A DNA stretch of 64,000 nucleotides. Source: Bradyrhizobium sp. CCBAU 51627 (GTDB lineage: Bacteria > Pseudomonadota > Alphaproteobacteria > Rhizobiales > Xanthobacteraceae). Below, in pieces: positions 34,638 through 42,649 of the stretch (position 1 is its first letter; each line of letters begins with the position of its first letter). The position numbers and the translations under genes are program-made. Below the pieces are notes generated by a model. That model saw only the letters and a program-made list of their open reading frames with translations. It had not been told where the DNA came from and searched no databases. The stretch spans positions 113,014 through 177,013 of the forward strand of contig NZ_LBJG01000022.1 in NCBI RefSeq assembly GCF_028128765.1. Direction: 5' to 3'.

Positions 34638-35185
34638 GACTTGCCGCTGCGCTCGTCGCCGCCGCACTGGCGGCGCCCGCTTTGGCGCAGCAGCAGGAGC
34701 CGTTCGAGCCGGAGGGCTATCGCACCGACAATTACCGGGCGCCGGTGCCGGCGACGCTGGAAGGCGCGCGCGTGCTCACGACGGCGGATGCCGAGACGAT
34801 CTGGCGCGGCAAGAGCGGCGCCTTCATCGACGTATTGCCGCGTGCGCCGAAGCCGAAGAACCTTCCAGCCGGCACGGTCTGGCGCGACATGCCGCGGAAA
34901 AACATTCCGGGGAGCATCTGGCTGCCGGACACCGGCTACGGCGCGCTGCCGCCGGCGATGGACGATTATCTCCAGCGCGGCCTCGCGCGCGCCTCGCACG
35001 GCGACAAAGCCGCGCTGCTCGTGATCTATTGCCTCGCCGATTGCTGGATGTCCTGGAACGCTGCCAAGCGCGCGCTGACTTACGGCTATTCCAATGTCGC
35101 CTGGTACCCTGACGGGACCGACGGCTGGGAGCGCGCGAAGCTGCCCACGGAGGAGGCGCAGCCGGAGCCGCGGCCCGAGCAGTAG
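34634..35185 (+). CDS. PQQ-dependent catabolism-associated CXXCW-motif protein (rhodanese-like)
   Basis: A 183-residue exported protein; signal peptide residues 1-19. It has a rhodanese-like layout (IWRGKSGAFIDVLPR then GSIWLPDTGYGALPP) and the family mark YCLADCWMSWNAAKRA, with C133, C137 and W138. Such proteins occur only beside PQQ-enzyme clusters; the role may be redox or sulfur chemistry on the SoxYZ-like carrier, which is inference. Coupled by ATGA to the MoxJ-like gene. Confidence 0.88.
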   Translation: MRLAAALVAAALAAPALAQQQEPFEPEGYRTDNYRAPVPATLEGARVLTTADAETIWRGKSGAFIDVLPRAPKPKNLPAGTVWRDMPRKNIPGSIWLPDTGYGALPPAMDDYLQRGLARASHGDKAALLVIYCLADCWMSWNAAKRALTYGYSNVAWYPDGTDGWERAKLPTEEAQPEPRPEQ

Positions 35186-35248
35186 GCAAACTCTTCACAA
35201 TGACGATCTCGATGCAATATTGCAAGGGTCGAAGGAATCGACCCGGCC

Positions 35249-35551
35249 CTACTGCTTCTGCAACTTCGTCAGCGTGCCCGTGCCGTCGGTGTCGGTCGCG
35301 GAGTAGGTCACCCTGTCGCCGGCATGAACGGCATCCAGCATCGCGGCGTCCTTGGCCTTGTACTGCTGGAGCGCGCCGGCTGCTCCACCGGTGCCGCTGC
35401 CCACTGTGCCTTTTTGGATCTCCTGGATTGAGATGGTGTTGTTGAGCCTGTTGATGCTGGTGACCATACCGGTCATGTCGTCAGCAAAGGCGCTGGATGC
35501 GAGCATGGTGATGGCTGCAGCGCCCACGAGGATGAATTTTGCTGTTCCCAT
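35249..35551 (-). CDS. Small exported DUF1344-like protein
   Basis: A 100-residue protein with signal peptide (residues 1-22, ending AFAD) and GGGAGG before the ATG at 35551. The mature part MTGMVTSINRLNNTISI and VHAGDRVTYSATD fits the small beta-barrel DUF1344 family of rhizobia. Function unknown. It is convergent with the CXXCW gene, and about 135 bp downstream of the five-gene ABC operon on the same strand. Confidence 0.75.
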   Translation of the reverse strand: MGTAKFILVGAAAITMLASSAFADDMTGMVTSINRLNNTISIQEIQKGTVGSGTGGAAGALQQYKAKDAAMLDAVHAGDRVTYSATDTDGTGTLTKLQKQ

Positions 35552-35686
35552 CGAGGCCTCCCGGCGTTGGAGATTCACATCGACAAGCCATCCTAGATCG
35601 ATTTGGTTCCGGCAGATAGCGCGCCAACATCCAGGATCGCTTTGATATCGTGGGAACTTTCATGAAAGCCGTCAGCAAGGCTGACG

Positions 35687-36298
35687 CTATTCCATTTCCT
35701 GCTGGATAACGCGACCGAGCGCGAACAGGCGCTGGTCGATGGTGGTCGGAACCTCGCAGACGAAGCGCACAACCTTGCGGCGGTCCTCGAAGATGCGGGT
35801 CTCCCAGATCAACTGGTTGCTCATGGCGTCGACCTTGCCGTCGTCGCGCGGCGTTGCGTCCTGGAGCGTCTGGAGCTGGACCGTGTCCTCGCGGATCCTG
35901 TCGGCGGCCTCGCGCTGCTTGTGGCTGATGCGTTCAAGACCGCTCATGACTTGGGCGCGCTGGGCGTTCAGGGTGTCGAACAGGCCGGCAAACAACAGCT
36001 TGGCATTGGCGATCTTGTCGGCGGAGCCCGCCAGGAATTCCTTCACCGACTTCTCGGCCTCGTCCAGCGGCGTCTTGCGCGCCGCGAGCTTGGACACCAG
36101 CGCGCTGACCTTGCTGTCGTCCTTCCACTTGTTCTCGGCATCATCGAGCGGGGGACCAGCCCAGACAGCCGCGAGCGAAATGTCAGGAACCTTGGCCTGC
36201 GCGCAGGGCCAGTTGGGATAGCGCGGATCGGCTGCGCGGGCGGCCGAGCCTGCGACCAGGAATGCAAGGGCCGCCATGGCAAGTGTCCGAAGCATCAT
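35687..36298 (-). CDS. Exported protein of the lut-like ABC operon
   Basis: A 203-residue exported protein, signal peptide about residues 1-22. The mature part starts with a Pro/Trp/Cys segment (DPRYPNWPCAQAKVPDISLAA, read to the first A), then long charged helices that could form a coiled coil (AQVMSGLERISHKQREAADRI). The start overlaps the permease stop (ATGA). It is the last gene of lutA-propeller-lutE-lutF. Unknown function; the lut operon of Methylorubrum also holds exported accessory proteins. Confidence 0.8.
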   Translation of the reverse strand: MMLRTLAMAALAFLVAGSAARAADPRYPNWPCAQAKVPDISLAAVWAGPPLDDAENKWKDDSKVSALVSKLAARKTPLDEAEKSVKEFLAGSADKIANAKLLFAGLFDTLNAQRAQVMSGLERISHKQREAADRIREDTVQLQTLQDATPRDDGKVDAMSNQLIWETRIFEDRRKVVRFVCEVPTTIDQRLFALGRVIQQEME

Positions 36299-37143
36299 CC
36301 TTCGCCTCCCGCGGGCCCGCGTCGTGCCAGCCCGCGCGACGGATCATAGGCATAGATCGCGGCGATCATGAAGACGATTGTGCAGCCTCCGACCACCGCC
36401 AGCGAGATCCAGTTGATTTGCCCATACAGCGCGAAGCGGATCAGTTCGACCGCATGGGTGAACGGATTGGCCTGGCAGACATAGTACAGATAGGGGCTGC
36501 CCTCCTGCACGCGCCAGAGCGGATAGAGTGCCGAGGATGCAAAGAACATCGGGAAGATGACGAAGTTCATCACGCCGGCAAAGTTCTCGAGCTGCTTGAT
36601 GCCGGAGGAGATCAGCATGCCGAGCGAGCCCAGCATCAGCCCGGACAGGATCAGCGCCGGCAGCACGGTGAGATAGCCGATCGGGGGCGGGGTGATGTCC
36701 CAGAACCAGGCGATGAGCAGGAACGCATAGACCTGGAGCAGCGACACCGCGGTGCCCGCGAGCAGCTTGCAGAACAACAGGAAGCCGCGCGGCAGCGGGC
36801 TCACCAGCAGCGTGCGCATATTGCCCATCTCGCGGTCATAGACCATGGAGAGCGAGGATTGCATGCCGTTGAAGAGCTGGATCATCGCCATCAGTCCCGG
36901 CGCGATGAAGACCTCGTAGAGGATATAGGTCTCGTAAGGCGGGATAATGGAGATGCCGAGCACCTGGCGGAAGCCGGCGGCGAAGATGAACAGCCACACC
37001 AACGGCCGCACCAGTGCCGAGACGAAGCGCTCGCGCTGATGCAGGAAACGCAGGCCCTCGCGCCAGACGATGCCGGTGAGGCAGGTCATGTACTCGGAGG
37101 CCGAGAAGCCGCGCGGCACATCGCGTGTGGTGATGCTGCTCAT
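36295..37143 (-). CDS. lutF: ABC-2 type permease of the lanthanide-associated transporter (LutF-like)
   Basis: A 282-residue membrane protein of the ABC-2 (exporter-type) family with about six hydrophobic segments: HQRERFVSALVRPLVWLFIF at the start, MVYDREMGNMRTLLVSPLPR in the cytoplasmic coupling loop, and ALYPLWRVQEGSP before the last segments. It pairs with the ATPase encoded upstream (ATGA overlap). Related transporters are LutEF of Methylorubrum, needed for lanthanide uptake, and PedA1A2 of Pseudomonas putida, needed for growth at low lanthanide. Confidence 0.88.
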   Translation of the reverse strand: MSSITTRDVPRGFSASEYMTCLTGIVWREGLRFLHQRERFVSALVRPLVWLFIFAAGFRQVLGISIIPPYETYILYEVFIAPGLMAMIQLFNGMQSSLSMVYDREMGNMRTLLVSPLPRGFLLFCKLLAGTAVSLLQVYAFLLIAWFWDITPPPIGYLTVLPALILSGLMLGSLGMLISSGIKQLENFAGVMNFVIFPMFFASSALYPLWRVQEGSPYLYYVCQANPFTHAVELIRFALYGQINWISLAVVGGCTIVFMIAAIYAYDPSRGLARRGPAGGEG

Positions 37144-37946
37144 GCGCCGCCCCCGGGCATCACTTGCGCGCCGGTCAGGCGCATGAAGGCGGTGTTGACG
37201 TCCTGCGCGCCGGCCTCGGTGATGACGCGGCTCATCGATCCCTGCGCCAGTACCTTGCCCTGGTGCAGCACGACAAGGTCGTCGCCAGCCATGATCTCGT
37301 CGAACAGATGCGTCGCCCAGAGCACGCCGATGCCTTGCTCGGTGACGAGCTGGCGGACATGGCTGATGATGTCGGCCCGCGCCTTGACGTCGAGGCCGAC
37401 GGTCGGCTCGTCGAGCAAGAGCAGCCGCGGCCGATGCAGCAGCGCGCGAGCGATCTCCAGTCGTCGCATCTGGCCGCCGGAGAGATCGCGCACCTTGCTG
37501 CCGGCGCGCTCGGTGAGGCCAATGCGTGCCAGCAGCTCGGCGCTGCGCGCCGCCGCCTCGCGCCTGATGATGCCGTGGAGGGCTGCGTGATAGAGCAGAT
37601 TCTGCGTCAGTGACAGATCGAGATCGAGCGTGCGCGGCTGGAACACGACACCAAGCAGCCGCAACGCCTCACCGGGCGAACGGCTGATGTCGTGGCCAAA
37701 AATGCCGATGCGGCCGGACTGGATGCCGAACAGCCGCGTGATCAACGAGAACAACGTACTTTTGCCGGCGCCGTTGAGGCCGAGCAGCGCGGTGAAGCTT
37801 GCGGGCTGCACGTTGAAGGACACGTTCATCAACGCGCGGCGCGGGCCGTAGGAATGGCTGACGCCGTCGATCGACAGCGCCGGCACCGCGACCGGATCAG
37901 GCTTCAATGTCTCGCGTTGCTCTGCGATGGGGACGGGGCTGGTCAT
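37140..37946 (-). CDS. lutE: ABC transporter ATPase (LutE-like)
   Basis: A 268-residue ATPase. Walker A GLNGAGKST, Q-loop VVFQPRTLD, signature LSGGQMRR, Walker B LLLLDEP, H-loop WATHLFDE. The DPDPVAVP lead before the first strand is short. It overlaps both neighbours by ATGA, so ATPase, permease and propeller genes are translationally coupled. Confidence 0.9.
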   Translation of the reverse strand: MTSPVPIAEQRETLKPDPVAVPALSIDGVSHSYGPRRALMNVSFNVQPASFTALLGLNGAGKSTLFSLITRLFGIQSGRIGIFGHDISRSPGEALRLLGVVFQPRTLDLDLSLTQNLLYHAALHGIIRREAAARSAELLARIGLTERAGSKVRDLSGGQMRRLEIARALLHRPRLLLLDEPTVGLDVKARADIISHVRQLVTEQGIGVLWATHLFDEIMAGDDLVVLHQGKVLAQGSMSRVITEAGAQDVNTAFMRLTGAQVMPGGGA

Positions 37947-38914
37947 GGCGCGATCGTGATGCCCCAGGGCAATTCGCCCACCTGAATGGTCTTGATGACC
38001 TTCTGCGCGGCGACGTCGATGACGGACACATCGTTGGAGACGCCGTTAGTGGTGAGCAGATACTTTTCGTCCGGCGTGAATGCCATGTGCCAGACGCGCT
38101 GGCCGACCAGGAGATATTTCGTCACCTTGCGCGTGGCGGTATCGACCACGGCGATGCGGTTGGCGGGGCCAAGCGCAATGAAGGCGGTCTTGTCGTCCTT
38201 GGTCATGCCGATGCCGACCGGCTGGATCGCCTCTTTCCGCAAGCCCGGAATCTCGAAAGTGACCTTGCCGATCACCACATGCTTTTGCGGATCGATAATC
38301 GACACGGTGCCGCCGATCTCGGAGGACACCCACAATTCGGACGCGTCGTGCTTGAATTCGGCAAAGCGCGGCCGCGCATCGACCAGCACATTGGCGACGA
38401 GCTGGCGTGAGCCAGTGTCGATGAAGTGCGCCATGTTGGTCGTTTCCGACGTGTTGATCAGGGTCTTGCCGTCGGGGCTGATGGTCATGCCCTCGGGCTC
38501 GACGCCGACCTGGATGTCGCCGAGACGGGCGCGCTTTTCCAGATCGATCACAGTCACCGTGTTGTCGTTCTCGTTGGCGACATAGAGCGTCTTGCCGGCT
38601 GCGTCCTGGGTGAACAATTCGGGGTCGGGACCGGAGGGCAGGGTGTCCACGATGCCTTGCGTCTTGGCGTCGATCATCTGGATCGTGTCGTCGTCGCCGA
38701 CCGCGACCATGACGAATTTGCCGTCGCGGGTGAACTCGATGCCGCGCGGACGCTGGCCGACCTTGATGGTCTTGGTCACCGTCCAGCTGTCGGTGTCGAT
38801 CACCGACACGGTGTTGCTCTTCTCGTTCGAGACATAGGCGATGAAGGCATGCGCTGGCGCCGCCGCCAGCATCAGCGCGGATAGCAATCCCGCACGCAAC
38901 ATCCGAACCCTCAT
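37943..38914 (-). CDS. PQQ-dependent catabolism-associated beta-propeller protein
   Basis: A 323-residue exported protein of YVTN repeats. After a signal peptide ending AHAF, about seven blades repeat patterns such as VSVIDTDSWTVTKTIKVGQRPRG (seen in two halves), VTVIDLEKRARLGDIQVG and VSVIDVAAQKVIKTIQVGELPW. This is the beta-propeller member of the PQQ-linked ABC operon (PedB-like in P. putida). The ATG at 38914 overlaps the upstream stop (ATGA); two other in-frame ATGs lie at 38926 and 38902. Confidence 0.88.
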   Translation of the reverse strand: MRVRMLRAGLLSALMLAAAPAHAFIAYVSNEKSNTVSVIDTDSWTVTKTIKVGQRPRGIEFTRDGKFVMVAVGDDDTIQMIDAKTQGIVDTLPSGPDPELFTQDAAGKTLYVANENDNTVTVIDLEKRARLGDIQVGVEPEGMTISPDGKTLINTSETTNMAHFIDTGSRQLVANVLVDARPRFAEFKHDASELWVSSEIGGTVSIIDPQKHVVIGKVTFEIPGLRKEAIQPVGIGMTKDDKTAFIALGPANRIAVVDTATRKVTKYLLVGQRVWHMAFTPDEKYLLTTNGVSNDVSVIDVAAQKVIKTIQVGELPWGITIAP

Positions 38915-40092
38915 TTCAGCTTGCATTTGCTCTCCGGGCGATCGTAGCCGAGCGTGTCGAGCTCGGAGACCTGGTGCAGAAATCCTTCCTGCGGCGACAC
39001 CGACACCACCATGCGGCCGTCGACGAGGAGAATTGGCTGGCGCAGCTGGAGATTCCAGTCGCGCAGGGTGAGCCTCGTGCCCTTGAAGGCGGCAATCTCG
39101 AAATTCGGTCCCTTGATGAAGTCGGTGACTTTCTTGACATCGCCGGAATTGGTGCGTGACGCGGCCTCGCCGATCATCCGCACCGCGGTCCAGGCCTGCA
39201 TGTCGAGCGCGGTCATGCGGCGCGAGTTCAGCTTCATGAAGCGGTTCTGCATCTGCGTCGCGCCCCACTGGTCCTGCGCCGCGTCCCAGCTGCGCGGGAC
39301 CAGGCCAGCCGAGCCTGCGACGGGCCGCGGATCCCAGGTGCGGTAGGGCAGATAGGCTGCAAACACCTCGCTCTCGTCGGCGGCGACCAGCACATCGTAG
39401 GCGGGCGCCTGTTGTGTAAACACCGGCATCTGGCGCTGGATCAGCGTCACGCCGGAGTCGGTGCGGCGCGCCCCACCGGTGTCCTCGAAGGTGCGCTCCT
39501 GCACGATCTTGGCGCCGAACCGCGTTGCGGCGCGCCTCAGCGCATCGGCGTAGAGCTTGTCCTCGTCGTGCGAGCCGACCACCAGCAGCCAGCGCGACCA
39601 CTTCTTCCACACCAGATATTGGCCGAGCGCATCCGCCAGCATCGACCGTGTCGGCGCGGAGTGGATGACATTGGCGCGGCAATCGGCCTCGCGCAGCCGT
39701 TCGTCGATGGCGCCGGCATTGAACAGCAGCGTGCCGCGATCGCGCAAGGCATCGGAGACCTTCAGCAGCGCGTCGGCGGGCAGGTCGACGATGATAAAGC
39801 CGTCCTTCTCGGCGAGTGCGCTCGCGGCCTGGACCGGGTCCTCGCCCGCCTTGATGCGACGCTCCTCCAGCGTGAAATGCTGGTTCAGGAATTTTCCGGT
39901 GGTGTTGTTGTCCTCGATGGCGAGCTTGGCGCCGGCGACGCCGTCATTCTCGGCCGGCTGCTCGACCAGGGACAGCGTCGATCTGCTGCCGGCGACGCCG
40001 AGATAGCCGACGCCGATTTCAATGGGGTCGGCCGCCAGCGCCTGCGTCGCCGCAAATGCGAGGCCAATCAGGCCGACCATCCACCGGATCAT
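38911..40092 (-). CDS. lutA: Periplasmic binding protein of the PQQ alcohol dehydrogenase ABC system (LutA-like)
   Basis: A 393-residue exported protein with signal peptide residues 1-20. The fold is that of type I periplasmic binding proteins (branched-chain amino-acid type): IEIGVGYLGVAGSRSTLSL, then ASALAEKDGFIIVDLPADAL and WLLVVGSHDEDKLYADALRR. It is the first gene of a five-gene operon whose four junctions are all ATGA overlaps. GGAGGAA precedes the ATG. An importer-type binding protein beside an exporter-type permease is characteristic of the PQQ/lanthanide system. Confidence 0.88.
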   Translation of the reverse strand: MIRWMVGLIGLAFAATQALAADPIEIGVGYLGVAGSRSTLSLVEQPAENDGVAGAKLAIEDNNTTGKFLNQHFTLEERRIKAGEDPVQAASALAEKDGFIIVDLPADALLKVSDALRDRGTLLFNAGAIDERLREADCRANVIHSAPTRSMLADALGQYLVWKKWSRWLLVVGSHDEDKLYADALRRAATRFGAKIVQERTFEDTGGARRTDSGVTLIQRQMPVFTQQAPAYDVLVAADESEVFAAYLPYRTWDPRPVAGSAGLVPRSWDAAQDQWGATQMQNRFMKLNSRRMTALDMQAWTAVRMIGEAASRTNSGDVKKVTDFIKGPNFEIAAFKGTRLTLRDWNLQLRQPILLVDGRMVVSVSPQEGFLHQVSELDTLGYDRPESKCKLK

Positions 40093-40151
40093 GTTTCCTC
40101 CAAAAATCCTCCCGGCTTGACCGCCGGTGGAGAATTGTTTCTGCTGGAAGC

Positions 40152-40721
40152 ATGACCGATTTGGCAAGGCTTGCAACCCCGCATTTCGTCCGCACGCGCG
40201 CAAGCGCCGGAATCACGATCGTGCGAGCGCTGCTGTGTTTCGCCGCATTGCTCTCGACGGGATCGGCCGCGTTCGCCGATCCGCCGAAACTTGCCGTGTT
40301 CGATTTCGAGCTGGTCGACACCAGCCTGCCCGGCGAGTTCTACGGCTCCAAGCCCGAGGAGGCACGCCTTGCTCGCATCAGCGAGCAGCTGCGCAAGGAA
40401 CTGGCCGATTCAGGCAAGTTCCAGGTGCTCGATATTGCGCCTGTCAGGGATGCTGCCCGTCATAGCAATCTGCAAGCCTGCGGCGGCTGCGATCTCAAGC
40501 TTGCCGCTCAGCTGGGCGCCGATGTCGAAATCACCGGCATGGTGCAGAAGGTCTCGAACCTGATTATCAACCTGAACATCTATCTACGCGACGTGAAGAC
40601 CGGCAATATGATCACGGCGGCAAGCGCCGACATGCGCGGCAATACGGATGAAACCTGGTTGCGCACGATGAGCTATCTGATCCGCAATCGCCTGCTCGCG
40701 CCGAACTACGGCAAGCCGTAG
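40152..40721 (+). CDS. Exported DUF3280/DUF2380-type protein
   Basis: A 189-residue protein, hydrophobic segment at residues 20-42 (ITIVRALLCFAALLSTGSAAFA). The mature part KLAVFDFELVDTSLPGEFYG followed by SEQLRKELADSGKFQVLDIAP matches the DUF3280 family often seen next to PQQ-linked ABC operons. Two cysteines in QACGGCDLKLA. Divergent from lutA with a 59-bp gap, so both genes share a compact promoter. Confidence 0.8.
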   Translation: MTDLARLATPHFVRTRASAGITIVRALLCFAALLSTGSAAFADPPKLAVFDFELVDTSLPGEFYGSKPEEARLARISEQLRKELADSGKFQVLDIAPVRDAARHSNLQACGGCDLKLAAQLGADVEITGMVQKVSNLIINLNIYLRDVKTGNMITAASADMRGNTDETWLRTMSYLIRNRLLAPNYGKP

Positions 40722-40749
40722 TAGGATATTCTCTCGGCGAGCGCCGCTC

Positions 40750-40896
40750 CACCCTCTCCCCTTGTGGAAGAGGGTGGCTTCGCAAAGCGAAGCCGGGTGA
40801 GCGACTATCTCTCCGCGAGTCCAACTCTCATTGAATGCGCGGTGGAAGACCCCTCATCCGACGCTTCGCGCCACCTTCTCCCACAAGGGGAGAAGG
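40750..40896. repeat. Second inverted pair of palindromic intergenic repeats
   Basis: Left unit 40750-40800 (CACCCTCTCCCCTTGTGGAAG ... GCGAAGCCGGGTGA, shown in parts) and right unit 40849-40896 in inverse orientation (CCACAAGGGGAGAAGG end). It is the same family and layout as the pair at 31673-31821. It separates the convergent DUF3280 and fghA genes. Confidence 0.75.
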
Positions 40897-40916
40897 AAGA
40901 AAGCATCGAGCAGCCT

Positions 40917-41762
40917 TCACCCCTTCAGCCGCTCCGCATGCCAGTGCAGATGATCGCTCATGAAGGTCGAGATGAAATAATAGCTGTGGTCATAGCCCGG
41001 CTGACGCCGCAGCGTCAGCGGGATGTTGGCCTTGGTGCAGGCGGCCTGGAGCAATTCGGGCTTGAGCTGCTCCTTGAGGAAGTTGTCGGCCTCGCCGACA
41101 TCGACCAGGAAGCCTGAATACTTGGCGCCGTCCTCGATCAGCGCCACCGTGTCGTGGCTGCGCCAGGCATCCTTGTTCGGCCCGAGATAGCCGGTCAGCG
41201 CCTTGATCCCCCATGGCACCTGTGACGGCGCCACGATCGGGGCGAAGGCGCTGGCCGCGCGATAGCGGTGCGGGTTGCGCAGCGCCACCGTCAGCGCGCC
41301 GTGGCCGCCCATCGAATGGCCCATCACCGATTGGCGCTTAGCATCGACGGGAAAATGTCCCGCTACGAGTTTGGGCAATTCGTCGGTGACATAGCTCCAC
41401 ATGCGGTAGTTGCGCGCGAACGGCTCTTGTGTGGCATCGACATAGAAGCCGGCCCCTAACCCGAAATCATAGGCATTGTTGGCATCACCAGGCACGTCGG
41501 GCCCGCGCGGGCTCGTGTCGGGCGCGACGAAGATCAGGCCGAGTTCGGCGCAGGCCCGGCGGAATTCGCCCTTCTCGGTGACGTTGGCATGCGTGCAGGT
41601 GAGGCCGGAGAGGTACCAGACCGCAGGCAGCTTGGCGCCGTCGGCATGCGGGGGAACATAGACCGAGAACACCATGTCGGTTCCGGTGACTTGGCTCGCG
41701 TGGCGATACACGCCCTGCACGCCGCCGTAGGATCGATTGGTCGAGACAGTCTGGATCGTCAT
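40917..41762 (-). CDS. fghA: S-formylglutathione hydrolase
   Basis: A 281-residue esterase-D-type alpha/beta hydrolase that splits S-formylglutathione into formate and GSH. The nucleophile is S150 in MGHSMGGHGA; the acid and base lie in VDVGEADNFL and PGYDHSYYF. The oxyanion region is YLSGLTCTHANVTEKGE. ATG at 41762 follows GGGAG; the longer frame is rejected. It completes the pathway from XoxF through Gfa and FrmA but lies 24 kb from them, next to the two-component system. Confidence 0.95.
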   Translation of the reverse strand: MTIQTVSTNRSYGGVQGVYRHASQVTGTDMVFSVYVPPHADGAKLPAVWYLSGLTCTHANVTEKGEFRRACAELGLIFVAPDTSPRGPDVPGDANNAYDFGLGAGFYVDATQEPFARNYRMWSYVTDELPKLVAGHFPVDAKRQSVMGHSMGGHGALTVALRNPHRYRAASAFAPIVAPSQVPWGIKALTGYLGPNKDAWRSHDTVALIEDGAKYSGFLVDVGEADNFLKEQLKPELLQAACTKANIPLTLRRQPGYDHSYYFISTFMSDHLHWHAERLKG

Positions 41763-41833
41763 GCCGTTAGCTCCCTGGCATCTCACCACATCGAGAATGC
41801 AATGCTTGTGTGACCGAAATTGTGGCGCGCTTG

Positions 41834-42454
41834 TTACGCCACGCCGCTGTCGATCGCCAGCCGCACCAGTTCGACCGAGGTCTTCACTCCGAGCTTCTGG
41901 CGCATGATCGAGGAGGTGTTGGCGACCGTCTTGTAGGACGATTGCACCAGCCAGGCGATCTCGGACAGGCTTTTTCCGGCGCTCAGCAGCCGCAGGATCT
42001 CCATCTCGCGTGCGTTCAGCTTCGAGAGCGGGCTCTGGGCCAACGTGGGACCAGCGAAAGCGATGCTGCGCGCGATCTCGCTCGGCAGATAAGTGCTGCC
42101 GCCACCGACGGTGCGGATCGCCTCGACCAGATCATCGGGGTCGCCAGTCTTTGAAACATAGCCCTTGGCGCCGCATTCGATCGCGCGGGCGGCGAAGGCG
42201 GGGTCGTCGTTCATGCTGAACATGATGATGCGCGCTTCCGGCGCGCGCTCGAGGATGCGGCGCGCAAGTTCGAAGCCGGAAACGGTCGGCAGGTTGATGT
42301 CGATGACACAAAGGTCGGGGCGCTCGACGATGAAGATGCTCTCGCCATCCTCGGCATCGGCGGCTTCCAGAATCTCGATCTCGCCTTCGTCGGCCAATAC
42401 GGCGCGGCAGCCGGAGGCGACAATGGGATGATCGTCGACGATCAGAATGCGCAT
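41834..42454 (-). CDS. NarL/LuxR-family response regulator
   Basis: A 206-residue response regulator. Receiver domain residues 1-120 with acidic pocket D7-D8, phospho-acceptor D52 (VIDINLP) and K near YVSKTG. LuxR-type HTH near the C-terminus (LNAREMEILRLLSAGKSLSEIA, split after LSAG). GGGGAAA precedes the ATG at 42454. Divergent from its likely kinase gene at 42650. LuxR-type regulators control PQQ alcohol dehydrogenases in pseudomonads; a like role is inferred here. Confidence 0.92.
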   Translation of the reverse strand: MRILIVDDHPIVASGCRAVLADEGEIEILEAADAEDGESIFIVERPDLCVIDINLPTVSGFELARRILERAPEARIIMFSMNDDPAFAARAIECGAKGYVSKTGDPDDLVEAIRTVGGGSTYLPSEIARSIAFAGPTLAQSPLSKLNAREMEILRLLSAGKSLSEIAWLVQSSYKTVANTSSIMRQKLGVKTSVELVRLAIDSGVA

Positions 42455-42649
42455 AGGCGTTTCCCCGTGACAGCGCGTTCCGGTCGAACTTGCCTGTTTT
42501 CGCGCCGCATGATGCCGAACGAGGAAGTGTCTCCGGTCATGCAACCCGGCCGGGATTGCTGTACGCTTCCGATTAGATATCGGGCGCTTTGCCTCTGTCA
42601 ACGCTATCGGACAGGCGCACGCGGTCCTTGGGTAGGGCAGACGAAAGCA

